The notes beneath the pieces were generated by a model. It did not search any database. It saw only the letters and a program-made list of their open reading frames with translations, and was not told where the DNA came from. From positions 62,001-126,000 of the forward strand of contig NZ_ANAC01000014.1 in the NCBI RefSeq assembly GCF_000341225.1: a stretch of DNA of 64,000 nucleotides, in the 5' to 3' direction. The DNA is from Nocardiopsis alba DSM 43377. Its GTDB lineage: Bacteria; Actinomycetota; Actinomycetes; Streptosporangiales; Streptosporangiaceae. Below, piece after piece: positions 32,813 to 41,734 of the stretch. The stretch's first letter is position 1; every line of letters starts with the position of its first letter. The position numbers were made by a program, and so were the translations under genes.

Positions 32813-34621
32813 ATGACGCGGAACGTCGCCGACCATCTACTGCGCCGACTGTCCCAATGGGGCGTCACCGAGATCTTCGGCTACCCCGGGGACAGCGTCA
32901 ACGGGCTGGTCGCTCAACTGGCCGAGATCGAGGACGGGCCGAGGTTCGTCCAGAGCAGGCACGAGGAGATGGCCGCCTTCGAAGCGGTCGGCAGGGCCGT
33001 GTTCGGCGACCGGCCCGGGGTGTGCATGGCCACCGGAGGTCCGGGCGCGGTCCATCTGCTCAACGGCCTCTACGATGCCAAGCTCGACCACGTGCCGGTG
33101 GTGGCGATCATCGGCCAGGCCTCCCGGAGCGCCGTCGGCGGCGCCTACCAGCAGGAGATCGACCTGCACAGTCTCTTCAAGGACGTCTCGTCGGCGTTCC
33201 TGGAGACGGTCAACGTGCCGCAGCAGCTGCCCAACGTGCTGGACCGAGCCATGCGCGCGGCCCTGTCCGAACGGGCGCCGGCCACCGTGATCATCCCCGC
33301 CGACGTGCAGGAACTCGATTACGAGCCGCCCGAGCACGCCTTCAAGCACGTGCCCTCCAGCGCCCCGGACCGGGTGGTCGGCCCCGGAAGCGTGCTGCCG
33401 CCCGAGAGCGAGCTCGACCGCGCGGCCGAGGTGATCGACGCGGGGGAGCGGGTGGCGATCCTGGTGGGGCAGGGGGCCCGAGGCGCGGCCCCCGAGGTGC
33501 TGGCCCTGGCGGACGCCACCGGGGCCGGTATCGCCAAGGCGCTCCTGGGCAAGGACGTGCTCCCCGACACCCTGTCCCAGGTGACCGGCGCGGTCGGCCT
33601 GTTGGGGACCCGGCCCTCGTGGGAGCTCATGCGCGACTGCGACACGCTCCTCATCGTGGGCTCCAACATGCCCTACACCCAGTTCCTGCCTCCGTTCGGG
33701 CGTCGCGCGGTGGAGATCGACATCGATCCGCGTCTCATCGGCATGCGCTATCCGACCGAGGTCAACCTGGTGGGAGACGCCAAGAGCACGTTGCGCGCGC
33801 TCCTGGAACGGCTGGACCCGCCCGACGACCGGCACGGCCGTCGGGAGCGGTGGCGTTCCACGATCGAACGGAACGTGCGGCGATGGAGATCGGTCCTGGA
33901 CGCCCAGGCGGAGGTCTCGGCCGCCCCCGTCAACCCGATGCTCGCCGTCCGCGAGCTCTCACGGCGGTTGCCCGAGGACGCCGTGGTCACCGCGGACTCG
34001 GGTTCGGTCACCAACTGGTACGCCCGCTTCCTGGACATGGGGGAGGACAACCGGGGGTCGCTCTCGGGCACCCTGGCCACGATGGGGTGCGCGGTGCCGT
34101 ACGCGATCGGAGCCAAGTTCGCGGCGCCCACCCGCCCGGTGATCGCGCTCGTGGGCGACGGCGCGATGCAGATGAACGGGCTCATGGAACTGTTGACCGC
34201 CCGCCGCTACCAGGAGCTGTGGGACGATCCGAGGCTGGTGGTGTGCGTGCTGCACAACAACGACCTCAACCAGGTCACCTGGGAGTTGCGCGCGATGGGC
34301 GGCTCTCCCAAGACGCCCTACTCGCAGGACCTGCCCGACATGTCGTACGCGGCCTTCGCCGAGTCCGTGGGGCTGGTGGGGATCACGGTGGAACGGCCCG
34401 ACGAGGTCGGTCCCGCCTGGGACCGGGCGCTGGAGGCGCAGGGGCCGGTGGTCATCGACGTGCACTGTGACGGGAACGTGCCGCCGATCCCGCCCCAGGC
34501 CGAGTGGGAACAGGTCTCCGACACCGTGAAGGCGCTCCTGTCGGGAGACCCCGAGGCCAGGGGCGTGGCCGCCCGCGGGCTGGCCACCAAGCTCCAGGAG
34601 TTCCTTCCCCACGGTCGTTAG
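32813..34621 (+). CDS. Thiamine-diphosphate-dependent pyruvate oxidase-like enzyme (602 aa)
   Basis: A PoxB/acetolactate-synthase-family enzyme. The N-terminal PYR domain has GVTEIFGYPGDSVNGL and the ThDP-activating Glu in QSRHEEMAAFEA; the central domain is FAD or nucleotide-type; the C-terminal domain has the ThDP/Mg motif GDGAMQMNGLMELL ending in HNND. This class converts pyruvate to acetate or related products with a quinone or oxygen acceptor. The ATG has GGAACGGAAC upstream. It follows the dehydrogenase gene by 39 bp. Confidence 0.88.
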   Translation: MTRNVADHLLRRLSQWGVTEIFGYPGDSVNGLVAQLAEIEDGPRFVQSRHEEMAAFEAVGRAVFGDRPGVCMATGGPGAVHLLNGLYDAKLDHVPVVAIIGQASRSAVGGAYQQEIDLHSLFKDVSSAFLETVNVPQQLPNVLDRAMRAALSERAPATVIIPADVQELDYEPPEHAFKHVPSSAPDRVVGPGSVLPPESELDRAAEVIDAGERVAILVGQGARGAAPEVLALADATGAGIAKALLGKDVLPDTLSQVTGAVGLLGTRPSWELMRDCDTLLIVGSNMPYTQFLPPFGRRAVEIDIDPRLIGMRYPTEVNLVGDAKSTLRALLERLDPPDDRHGRRERWRSTIERNVRRWRSVLDAQAEVSAAPVNPMLAVRELSRRLPEDAVVTADSGSVTNWYARFLDMGEDNRGSLSGTLATMGCAVPYAIGAKFAAPTRPVIALVGDGAMQMNGLMELLTARRYQELWDDPRLVVCVLHNNDLNQVTWELRAMGGSPKTPYSQDLPDMSYAAFAESVGLVGITVERPDEVGPAWDRALEAQGPVVIDVHCDGNVPPIPPQAEWEQVSDTVKALLSGDPEARGVAARGLATKLQEFLPHGR

Positions 34622-34636
34622 GGGATCGAACGGACA

Positions 34637-34672
34637 CCGCCCCCGCGCCCTTCTCGAAGGACGCGGGGGCGG
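34637..34672. terminator. Bidirectional hairpin terminator
   Basis: An 11-bp perfect stem CCGCCCCCGCG/CGCGGGGGCGG with an inner CTTC/GAAG pairing, between convergent genes ending at 34621 and 34676. Confidence 0.8.
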
Positions 34673-34675
34673 ACC

Positions 34676-35743
34676 TCATCCGGAGGTGCCCGCTCCGACC
34701 GGTTCGCGGGCCTCCTCGGCCGCGCGCTCCTCCAACCGGCGCCGCTGCGGGACCACGGTGTACTTGGGATCGGCCGCCGACTGCACCCCCGCCTGGAAGA
34801 TCCCCGCTCTGGTCAGGGCTGATCCCGCCACCAGCGCGGCACCGCTCAGGGCCGACACCGCGCGGCTCCGACGCCCCAGGACCGCGCCGACCGCCCCCGC
34901 CAGGGAGAGCGCCTTGGCGGCCCGGGTCAGCGCCCCGGCGCGGCCGCGCTCGTAGGGTTCGCCGGCCAAGCCCATACGGCGCTCCATGAACGTGGACGTC
35001 GCGACCTCGCCCAAGGCGCCGCAGACCGCGGCCCGACGGGCGGGGCCGCTCTGTTCGATCGGGGCGGCCACCAGCCCCATACCGCCGGCGGCGGCCGCCG
35101 CCGAGGAGGCGAACACGAAGGGCATCTGCCGATACCCCTCGTGCCAGGCGGGCACCGCGGTGTCGCAGATGAGCGGCGCCGTGTAGGTGGCCACCAGAGG
35201 GCCGGTCAGACCGGCGCCGATCGTGGCGGCCCGCCCCAGCCGGGGGAACCACCCGGTGGCCTCGGTCACCGCCGCGGCTCCGGCCAGGGGGCCGTAGCAC
35301 ATAAGGATCCACGTGCCCATGCTCATCGGCGAGGTCGGTTTGAACACCCGCAGCATGTTGAGGAACCGTTCGGGACGTCCCAGGTCGTGGATGAGCGCCG
35401 CAGTCGACCCGGAGATCGCGGCCAGCGCGGTGTACTTGAGCGGACGCGCCAGGGCCGGACGACCCGTGAGCTGCGCCCCCGCCGCCAGCACGGACGAGGC
35501 CCCGGCCAGACCGCCCAGGAACAGGTAGCCGCCGATGTCGCGGGCCTCCCACACGATCTGGTTGAGCACCGGACGGCCGTGATAGGAGCGGAACTCCGCG
35601 TCGGGTACGCGGGTCTCCTCGCCCCGACGCCGTCGCCCCCGACGGCCGCCGCGCCGTCCTTCGGGGAGCGCGTCGACGGATCCGGTGATCGCCTCGTGTC
35701 CCGCCTCGCCCGCGCCCTCGCCGGTACGGTCCGGATTGCTCAT
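34676..35743 (-). CDS. NrfD/PsrC-type membrane subunit of formate dehydrogenase (355 aa)
   Basis: A polytopic quinone-interacting subunit. After a charged N-terminus (about 50 residues with an Arg/Gly-rich run) come YHGRPVLNQIVWEARDIGGYLFLGGLAG and several TM helices, with IHDLGRPERFLNMLRVFKP as the NrfD signature. It overlaps the Fe-S subunit gene by 4 bp. It should pass electrons from formate to the quinone pool. Unlike E. coli FdnI it has no haem-b cytochrome pattern. Confidence 0.85.
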   Translation of the reverse strand: MSNPDRTGEGAGEAGHEAITGSVDALPEGRRGGRRGRRRRGEETRVPDAEFRSYHGRPVLNQIVWEARDIGGYLFLGGLAGASSVLAAGAQLTGRPALARPLKYTALAAISGSTAALIHDLGRPERFLNMLRVFKPTSPMSMGTWILMCYGPLAGAAAVTEATGWFPRLGRAATIGAGLTGPLVATYTAPLICDTAVPAWHEGYRQMPFVFASSAAAAAGGMGLVAAPIEQSGPARRAAVCGALGEVATSTFMERRMGLAGEPYERGRAGALTRAAKALSLAGAVGAVLGRRSRAVSALSGAALVAGSALTRAGIFQAGVQSAADPKYTVVPQRRRLEERAAEEAREPVGAGTSG

Positions 35744-36624
35744 GAACGCCTCCCCGCGAACGCGACGGCCGCGCCCGCCAACAGCACCGCCGCGGCCGCG
35801 CCGGCGTGCCGCCACATCGACGGCAGGTCCCTCGTGGTCACCACCGGGTCCGGCGGCAGACCGTACACCTCGGGCTCGTCCAGGAGCAGGAAGAACGCCC
35901 CCGCGCCGCCCACGCCGTCCTCGGGATCCTCCCCGTACAGCCGGGCCGAGGACACTCCCGCCTCGTGGAGGTCCTCCACACGGCGCTTCGCCCGCTCGCG
36001 CAACTCGTCCACGTCGCCGAACTGGATGGAGTCGGTGGGGCAGGCCTTGGCACAGGCCGGTTCGAGGCCGTCGCCGATCCGGTCGTAGCACAGGGTGCAC
36101 TTCCAGGCCCGCCCGTCGACCTCGCGGCGGTCGATCACCCCGTAGGGGCAGGCCGGAACGCAGTAGCCGCACCCGTTGCAGATGTCGTCCTGCACCACCA
36201 CGGTGTCGAACTCGGTCCGAAAGAGCGCGCCGGTGGGGCATACGTCCAGACAGGCGGCGTGCGTGCAGTGCTTGCACACGTCCGAGGACATCAACCAGCG
36301 GAAGTCGCCCTGCCCGCCGCCCTCGCCCGCCCCCGGCGGCTCGAAGGCCGGCATGCCCAGGTCCACCGGGCCGGCCGTGCCCTCGGGTCGCCCCACCCCG
36401 GAGTCCTGATGCCCCAACGGGGCGCGCTGCTCGATGAAGGCCACGTGACGCCAGGTGTCGGCGCTCAGGCGCCCACTGTTGTCGAAGGAGGAGGCCAGGA
36501 AGTCGAGCCCGTCCTCGGGCACGGAGTTCCACTCCTTGCAGGCCACCTCGCAGGCCTTGCAGCCGATGCACACGCTGGTGTCGGTGAAGAACCCCTTGCG
36601 CGGCGGCCGTTCGTCCGTCGTCAT
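35740..36624 (-). CDS. Formate dehydrogenase iron-sulfur subunit (294 aa)
   Basis: An FdnH-like electron-transfer subunit with four ferredoxin-type clusters: CIGCKACEVACKEWN (about 18-32), CKHCTHAACLDVCPTG, CNGCGYCVPACPYG and CTLCYDR with CAKACPTD. A C-terminal TM (AAAAVLLAGAAVAFAG) anchors it. It starts 3 bp after the catalytic subunit gene ends and overlaps the NrfD gene, so the three are one operon. Confidence 0.9.
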   Translation of the reverse strand: MTTDERPPRKGFFTDTSVCIGCKACEVACKEWNSVPEDGLDFLASSFDNSGRLSADTWRHVAFIEQRAPLGHQDSGVGRPEGTAGPVDLGMPAFEPPGAGEGGGQGDFRWLMSSDVCKHCTHAACLDVCPTGALFRTEFDTVVVQDDICNGCGYCVPACPYGVIDRREVDGRAWKCTLCYDRIGDGLEPACAKACPTDSIQFGDVDELRERAKRRVEDLHEAGVSSARLYGEDPEDGVGGAGAFFLLLDEPEVYGLPPDPVVTTRDLPSMWRHAGAAAAVLLAGAAVAFAGRRS

Positions 36625-36627
36625 CGC

Positions 36628-39600
36628 TCAGCCCTCCGTTCCGGTCCGCTCGGTGACCCCGGCCCTGCGCCGGTACTCCTCGACCAGAGCGACCCGATCC
36701 GGGCCCCTCGGCCGTCGTCCGGGCCGGATGTCGGCGGTCAGTGCCTTGACCTCCTGGATGTGCACGTTCGGGTCCAGCGCGATGGACATCAGCTCGTTGG
36801 CGGCGTCACCGGTCGAGTAGCCGTTGGGCCCCCAGTGGTAGGGCATGCCGATCTGGTGCACGGTCCTGCCCTGGATGCGCAGCGGCCGCATGCGGTCGGT
36901 GACCAGGACCCGGGCCTCGATGGCGTTGCGCGCCGTGACGATGGTGGCCCACCCTCCGTGCTCCAGCTCCCGCTCCTCGGCCAGCTCCGGGCCGACCTCG
37001 CAGAAGAACTCCGGCTGGAGTTCGGCCAGGTACGGGGTCCAACGGCTCATACCGCCCGCGGTGAAGTGCTCGGTCAACCGGTAGGTGGTCACCACGTACG
37101 GGTACACCAGCGCCCCGGGCGTGTTCGGCGCAGGGTGGTAGCGGTTGAGCTCGTGCGGGTAGAGCAGTCTGGTGGGGTTGCTCCTGCGCCCGTACAGCGG
37201 GTTGTCGAACGGTGTGTCCTGCGGCTCGTAGTGCGTGGGCATCGGACCGTCGTTGAGCCCGGCCGGGGCGAACAGCCACCCCTTGCCGTCGGCCTGCATG
37301 ATGAACGGGTCCACCCCACTGAGCGCCTCCACGCCCCGGGCCTCCTCGGAGGGCCGGTGGCCGGGTGCCTTGTCCGGTTCGAAGTCGGCCACGTCGTAGC
37401 CGGTCCAGCGTCCGCTGTCCTCGTCCCACCAGATCAGCGCCTTGCGGTCGCTCCAGGGTCGTCCCTCGGGATCGGCGGAGGCCCGGTTGTACAGGATCCG
37501 GCGGTTGTCCGGCCAGGACCAGGCCCACTCGGCGGCGATCCAGTCCTGTTCGTTCCCGGGTCTCTTGCGCGCGGCCTGGTTGACCCCGTCCCGGAAGACC
37601 CCGCAGTAGATCCAGCAGCCGCAGCTCGTGGAGCCGTCGTCCTTCAACCGGGTGTAGCCGCTCAGCGGGCGCCCGTCGGCGTCGTGGCCGTTGATCTCGC
37701 GCAGGATCGCCTCGGCGCTGGGCTCGTCGCCCTCCTCCAAGGGATAGTCCCAGGTCAGATCGAGGACCGGCCGGTCCTTGGGGTCCTCGGAGTCGGCCAG
37801 CCGGCCACGGATCAGCAGCCCCAGGTGGTACATGAACCACAGGTCACTGCGCCGGTCCCCGGAGGGGAGCACCGCGCGGTCGTGCCACTGGAGCGTGCGG
37901 TTGGTGTTGGTGAAGGTGCCGGACTTCTCGGTGTGCGCGGCGGCCGGAAAGAAGAACACCTCCGTTCCGATGTCCTCGGTGCGCATCTCCCCGGACTCGA
38001 TCTCCGGTCCGTCCTTCCACCAGGTGGCGCTCTCGATGAGGGAGAAGTCGCGTACCACCAGCCAGTCCAGGTTCGCCATCCCGAAGCGCTGGGCCCGACT
38101 GTTGGCCGAACCCACGGCGGGGTTCTCCCCCATGAGGAAGTACCCCTTGCAGGCGCCCTCGATCTGCGCCATGACGGTGTCGTAGGTGCTGTGGGAGCCG
38201 GTCAGCCGGGGCAGGTGGCCGAAACAGAAGTCGTTCTCGGCGGTGGCGTGCTCGCCCCACCAGGCCTTGAGCAGACTGACGGTGTAGGACTTCATGCCCG
38301 CCCAGAAACCCTTGTGCGGGTAGCCGGCCGCGCTGATGTAGTCGTCGAGGGTCTCCTCCTCGTAGGCGTGCGGCATGGGCAGATAGCCGGGCAACAGGTC
38401 GAACAGGGTCGGCACGTCGCTGGAACCCTGGATGCTGGCATGGCCGCGCAGGGCCTGGATCCCGCCTCCGGGCCTGCCGATGTTGCCCAGAAGCAGTTGG
38501 AGGATGGAGGCGGTGCGGATGTACTGGGAGCCGACGGTGTGCTGGGTCCAGCCCACCGCGTAGCAGAAGGCGCTGGTGCGGTCGGGGCCGGAGTTCTCCG
38601 TGAGGTGCTCGCACACCCGCAGGAACACGTCCCGGGGGATGCCGCACACCTCCTCCACCATCTCCGGGGTGTAGCGGGAGTAGTGGCGTTTGAGGATCTG
38701 GAAGACGCAGCGCGGGTCGGTGAGGGTACGGTCCTGGCGGGCCCCCTCGTGCAGGACGGCCCCGCCGGATCCGTGCTGTTCGGGCCGGCCCGCGTGGCCG
38801 ACGGCGGGTTCGTCCCCCTCCCAGACGTGATGGGAGCGGTCGCCGGCCGCGGCCGCCACCCGCACGTTCTCGTACCCCCAGGAGGAGACGTCGTAGGAGC
38901 GGTCCTTCTCGGAGAATCCGGAGAAGACCCCGTCCAGGTCCTCGGTGTCCCGGAAGTCCTCCTCGATGATGGTCGCCGCGTTGGTGTACTCCAGCACGTA
39001 GTCGTGGAAGTACTTCTCCTCGGTGAGGACGTGGTTGATGATCGCGCCGAGGAAGGCGATGTCGGTACCGGCCCGAATGGGCACGTGCAGGTCGGCCAGG
39101 GCGCTGGTACGGCTGAAGCGCGGGTCGACGTGGATGACCACCGCCCCGCGCGCCTTGGCCTCCATCACCCACTGGAACCCCACCGGGTGCGCCTCGGCGA
39201 AGTTGGAGCCCTCGATCACGATGCAGTCGGAGTTCTGGAGATCCTGGAGGAACATGGTCGCCCCGCCCCGACCGAAGGAGGTCCCCAGGCCCGCCACCGT
39301 GGAGCTGTGGCACACCCGCGCCTGGTTCTCCACCTGGACCACGCCCAGGGCGGTGAGGAGCTTCTTGATGAGGTAGTTCTCCTCGTTGTCGAGGGTCGCG
39401 CCGCCCAGGGAGGCCAGGCCGAGGGTGCGGGCCACACGCCGACCGGCGTACTCCTCCTCCCAGGTCTCCTCGCGGGTGCGCAGGACCCGGTCGGCCACCA
39501 TGTCCATGGCGGTCTCCAGGTCCAGTTCCTCCCAGTCGGTGCCGTGGGGCGGGCGGTACAGGACCCGGTCCCGGCGGGCCGGGCCCGTGGTCAGCTGGAG

Positions 39601-39876
39601 GCTCGCCGACCCCTTAGGGCACAGCCGACCCCGACTGATGGGGGAGTCGGGGTCCCCCTCGATCTGGATCACCTTCTCGTCGCGGACGTAGACGTTCTGC
39701 CCGCAGCCCACCGCGCAGTAGGGACAGACCGACTTCACCACCCGGTCGGCGTCCGCGATACGAGGGCGTTTTCGTTCGGTCTCCTCCGACCTGACGGCCG
39801 CCCCCCGGCCCGTTCTGTCCTCACCGGTGGCCTGACGCAACACCGGCCACGAAGCGAGCCACGTCCACACACTCAT
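36628..39876 (-). CDS. Molybdopterin formate dehydrogenase catalytic subunit, Cys form (1082 aa)
   Basis: A bis-MGD oxidoreductase oxidising formate to CO2. The proximal 4Fe-4S site is CPYCAVGC with C51, C54, C58 and C86 (RLCPKGS). The metal ligand is Cys189 in ARVCHSSTVAGLG, encoded by TGC, where FdnG-type enzymes use selenocysteine. DSPISRGRLCPKG, GRGGATMFLQDLQNSD and EGSNFAEAHPVGFQW match actinobacterial FDH. There is no twin-arginine motif in the N-terminus, so a cytoplasmic active site is likely. The ATG at 39876 has a GGGGGG site. Confidence 0.92.
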   Translation of the reverse strand: MSVWTWLASWPVLRQATGEDRTGRGAAVRSEETERKRPRIADADRVVKSVCPYCAVGCGQNVYVRDEKVIQIEGDPDSPISRGRLCPKGSASLQLTTGPARRDRVLYRPPHGTDWEELDLETAMDMVADRVLRTREETWEEEYAGRRVARTLGLASLGGATLDNEENYLIKKLLTALGVVQVENQARVCHSSTVAGLGTSFGRGGATMFLQDLQNSDCIVIEGSNFAEAHPVGFQWVMEAKARGAVVIHVDPRFSRTSALADLHVPIRAGTDIAFLGAIINHVLTEEKYFHDYVLEYTNAATIIEEDFRDTEDLDGVFSGFSEKDRSYDVSSWGYENVRVAAAAGDRSHHVWEGDEPAVGHAGRPEQHGSGGAVLHEGARQDRTLTDPRCVFQILKRHYSRYTPEMVEEVCGIPRDVFLRVCEHLTENSGPDRTSAFCYAVGWTQHTVGSQYIRTASILQLLLGNIGRPGGGIQALRGHASIQGSSDVPTLFDLLPGYLPMPHAYEEETLDDYISAAGYPHKGFWAGMKSYTVSLLKAWWGEHATAENDFCFGHLPRLTGSHSTYDTVMAQIEGACKGYFLMGENPAVGSANSRAQRFGMANLDWLVVRDFSLIESATWWKDGPEIESGEMRTEDIGTEVFFFPAAAHTEKSGTFTNTNRTLQWHDRAVLPSGDRRSDLWFMYHLGLLIRGRLADSEDPKDRPVLDLTWDYPLEEGDEPSAEAILREINGHDADGRPLSGYTRLKDDGSTSCGCWIYCGVFRDGVNQAARKRPGNEQDWIAAEWAWSWPDNRRILYNRASADPEGRPWSDRKALIWWDEDSGRWTGYDVADFEPDKAPGHRPSEEARGVEALSGVDPFIMQADGKGWLFAPAGLNDGPMPTHYEPQDTPFDNPLYGRRSNPTRLLYPHELNRYHPAPNTPGALVYPYVVTTYRLTEHFTAGGMSRWTPYLAELQPEFFCEVGPELAEERELEHGGWATIVTARNAIEARVLVTDRMRPLRIQGRTVHQIGMPYHWGPNGYSTGDAANELMSIALDPNVHIQEVKALTADIRPGRRPRGPDRVALVEEYRRRAGVTERTGTEG

Positions 39877-39981
39877 GGAACACCCCCCGGACCCGCGCGG
39901 GCCCTCGATGTGTTCGCACCCCGATCGGATCAGGGCACGGATCTCCACCGTGCGTCAGAAAGGGGAGCTTTGCACGGGAAA

Positions 39982-40040
39982 ACGCCGAGCGGCGGTCGGC
40001 CGATCCTCGTGGATCGTCCCGACCGCCGCTCGTTCGGCGT
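39982..40040 (-). terminator. Long hairpin between the PLDc_N gene and formate dehydrogenase
   Basis: A 13-bp stem GAGCGGCGGTCGG/CCGACCGCCGCTC with inner CGATCC-TCGT-GGATCG and partial outer pairing ACGCCG/CGGCGT. It lies 29 bp after the small membrane protein's stop (minus strand) and probably terminates it. Confidence 0.75.
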
Positions 40041-40069
40041 GCCGTGCCCCCGCTCAGGGGAGGGGGAGG

Positions 40070-40333
40070 TCAGCGGTAGTAGGCGGGGCGGCTCCGGCTC
40101 CGACTGCGGCCGATGAGGAACCACAGGAGCGCGCCGATCACCGGTGCGAGGATGACCAGGATCAGCCAGACGATCTTCATGCCCCCGTCCAGCTGAGAGA
40201 AGAGGATGCTGAAGACCGCGGCGACGACCAGTCCGACCACCGCGAGGAAGCCCAGGACCACCAGAGCGCCCAGCACGATGGCGATCAGGGTCTCGTCGGT
40301 GGCGCCGCTCAGCATGTTCACGACCGTCGTCAT
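40070..40333 (-). CDS. Small PLDc_N-domain membrane protein (87 aa)
   Basis: Two TM segments: ETLIAIVLGALVVLGFLAVV and IVWLILVILAPVIGALLWFLIG, the second being the phospholipase D nuclease N-terminal (PLDc_N) pattern. A basic tail RSRSRSRPAYYR follows. Such small proteins are common in stress-induced actinobacterial loci; the function is unknown. A single gene, it precedes the formate dehydrogenase operon and is separated from it by a long hairpin. Confidence 0.75.
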   Translation of the reverse strand: MTTVVNMLSGATDETLIAIVLGALVVLGFLAVVGLVVAAVFSILFSQLDGGMKIVWLILVILAPVIGALLWFLIGRSRSRSRPAYYR

Positions 40334-40611
40334 GTTCGGGGTCCTTCTCCGTTCGATCGGCGGTCCGTATCTCGGCCGCCGGGTACGTGGACCACGTTAG
40401 GTTCGCGTCACCCTCCGCCACATCCGCCTGCGGGACCCCATGCGCGCACTCCTTCGAAGGCGGCCGGGCGGGCGGGCGCGTCTCCATGGTCGAGGGGAGG
40501 GGCCGACTTTCGTCGATGCCCTTCGGCTGAGCTGGGAGAACGCTCCAGGTCGCGGGAGGTGGGGTCGGGTCGTCCGAATGGACGACCCCCTGGGCCGAAT
40601 GGAGGAGGGGG

Positions 40612-41481
40612 TCATACGCGGGGTCGCCCGGGACGGCCGGCGGGCGGAGGGTCCTCCTCGGTCAACTCTCGACGGAGTCTGCTCAGCGCCCCCGAGAGGA
40701 GCCGGGAGACGTGCATCTGGGAACAGCCCACCTCCTCGGCGATACGGTCCTGTTTCCACTCGTCGAAGAAACGGCGCTTCAGGATGTGCCGTTCTCGAGA
40801 GGGGAGCCTCCGGAGGGCGGAGCACGCCGACACACGATCGACCACGAGGCCGAGTTCGTGGTCCTCTACACCCAGATACCGGTGCCAGGAGATGGAGGTG
40901 TCCTGCCCGTGGGGTTCGGGGCCGTCCAGGGAGAGCGTGTTGTAGGCCTCCGAGACCAGGAGGATCTCTTCGACGTCCTTGACCTCCAGTCCCATCTCCC
41001 GGGCGATCTCGGCGTTGGACGGGGTGCGGGCCAGCCGCTGTTCCAGTTCTCTCCGCGCACGTCGCATACGGGGTCGGCGGGATTGGGGGTCCCGGGGGGT
41101 GTGGACCGCCCACGTGTGGTCGCGGAAGTGGCGTTTGATCTCCCCGGTGACCGTGGGCAGAAGGTAGGAGATGAAGGCCCCGCCCCGCTCGGGAACGTAG
41201 CCGCGAATGGCCTTGGCCAGCCCCAGATGGGCGGTCTGTCGTAGGTCCTCGACGTCCTCGCCCCGACCTCGATAACGGTGGGCGATCCGGTTCAGTAGCG
41301 GCCCGTAGTGCGCCATGACGCGCTCACGCAGGCGCACGGCCAGCGGATCCTCCTGATCCAGCTCCATCAACACGGAGAGCAGTTCCTCGGCGGAGGCCTC
41401 CGCCGAAGGTTCGCGGGGCGCTTCGCCATCGGAGTCGCGCTCTTCCCTCGTGGGTGCGGTGGCGCTCACTGACGAGTGCAT
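40612..41481 (-). CDS. SigB/SigF-family RNA polymerase sigma factor, second copy (289 aa)
   Basis: A paralogue of the sigma factor at 28175 (shared HRYRGRG-EDVEDLRQTAHLGLAKA, HFRDHTWAVHTPRDP and LKRRFFDEWKQDRIAEEVG). Region 2, 3 and 4 are intact. The ATG at 41481 (MHSSVS) has GGGAGG six bases upstream; the open frame continues to 41709 without a good site. No anti-sigma gene is adjacent. Its upstream motif (41616-41645) is identical in arrangement to that of the first sigma gene. Confidence 0.92.
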   Translation of the reverse strand: MHSSVSATAPTREERDSDGEAPREPSAEASAEELLSVLMELDQEDPLAVRLRERVMAHYGPLLNRIAHRYRGRGEDVEDLRQTAHLGLAKAIRGYVPERGGAFISYLLPTVTGEIKRHFRDHTWAVHTPRDPQSRRPRMRRARRELEQRLARTPSNAEIAREMGLEVKDVEEILLVSEAYNTLSLDGPEPHGQDTSISWHRYLGVEDHELGLVVDRVSACSALRRLPSRERHILKRRFFDEWKQDRIAEEVGCSQMHVSRLLSGALSRLRRELTEEDPPPAGRPGRPRV

Positions 41482-41615
41482 CTGGAGCCTCCCGGTCCAT
41501 CGGTGTACGAATCGACTCTCGACGGGTCGGTCGACGTGACGTCGCCGGCCGTACGCCCCCGCCGCCGTCCGGTGATGGCGGGGGATGAGGACGGCACGGA
41601 GGCGTCGAGAGCGAC

Positions 41616-41645
41616 GATGCCCGGGTTCCAGGGGCGGGAAAACAC
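41616..41645 (-). promoter_or_regulatory. Bipartite upstream motif of sigma gene 2
   Basis: On the minus strand GTGTTTTCCC, 12 nt, CGGGCATC, 135 bp before the sigma start. The spacer bases differ from those of copy 1, while both outer blocks match exactly. Confidence 0.6.
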
Positions 41646-41690
41646 CGATGTCCGGTTTTGAGCGACTCTTGCTGCCACATTGGCCCCGTC

Positions 41691-41734
41691 GAGGGCCGCG
41701 CGTGGGCACCCGTCGGTAAGGGGGCGCGGCTCTC
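41691..41734 (-). terminator. Hairpin at the end of the F420 oxidoreductase gene
   Basis: An 11-bp stem GAGGGCCGCGC/GCGCGGCTCTC with one G-T pair and a 22-nt loop; the stem reaches the stop codon of the gene ending at 41734. Plausible terminator for the SDR-F420 pair. Confidence 0.5.

Noticed and set aside
35806..40116. A 1436-residue open frame on the plus strand
   Set aside because: It lies antisense to the three formate dehydrogenase genes, whose motifs are unambiguous. Long antisense frames are expected at this GC content.
40381..40386. GGGTAC on the plus strand as a SigB -10
   Set aside because: No GNNT lies 14-16 bp upstream and no plus-strand gene follows for 3.5 kb.
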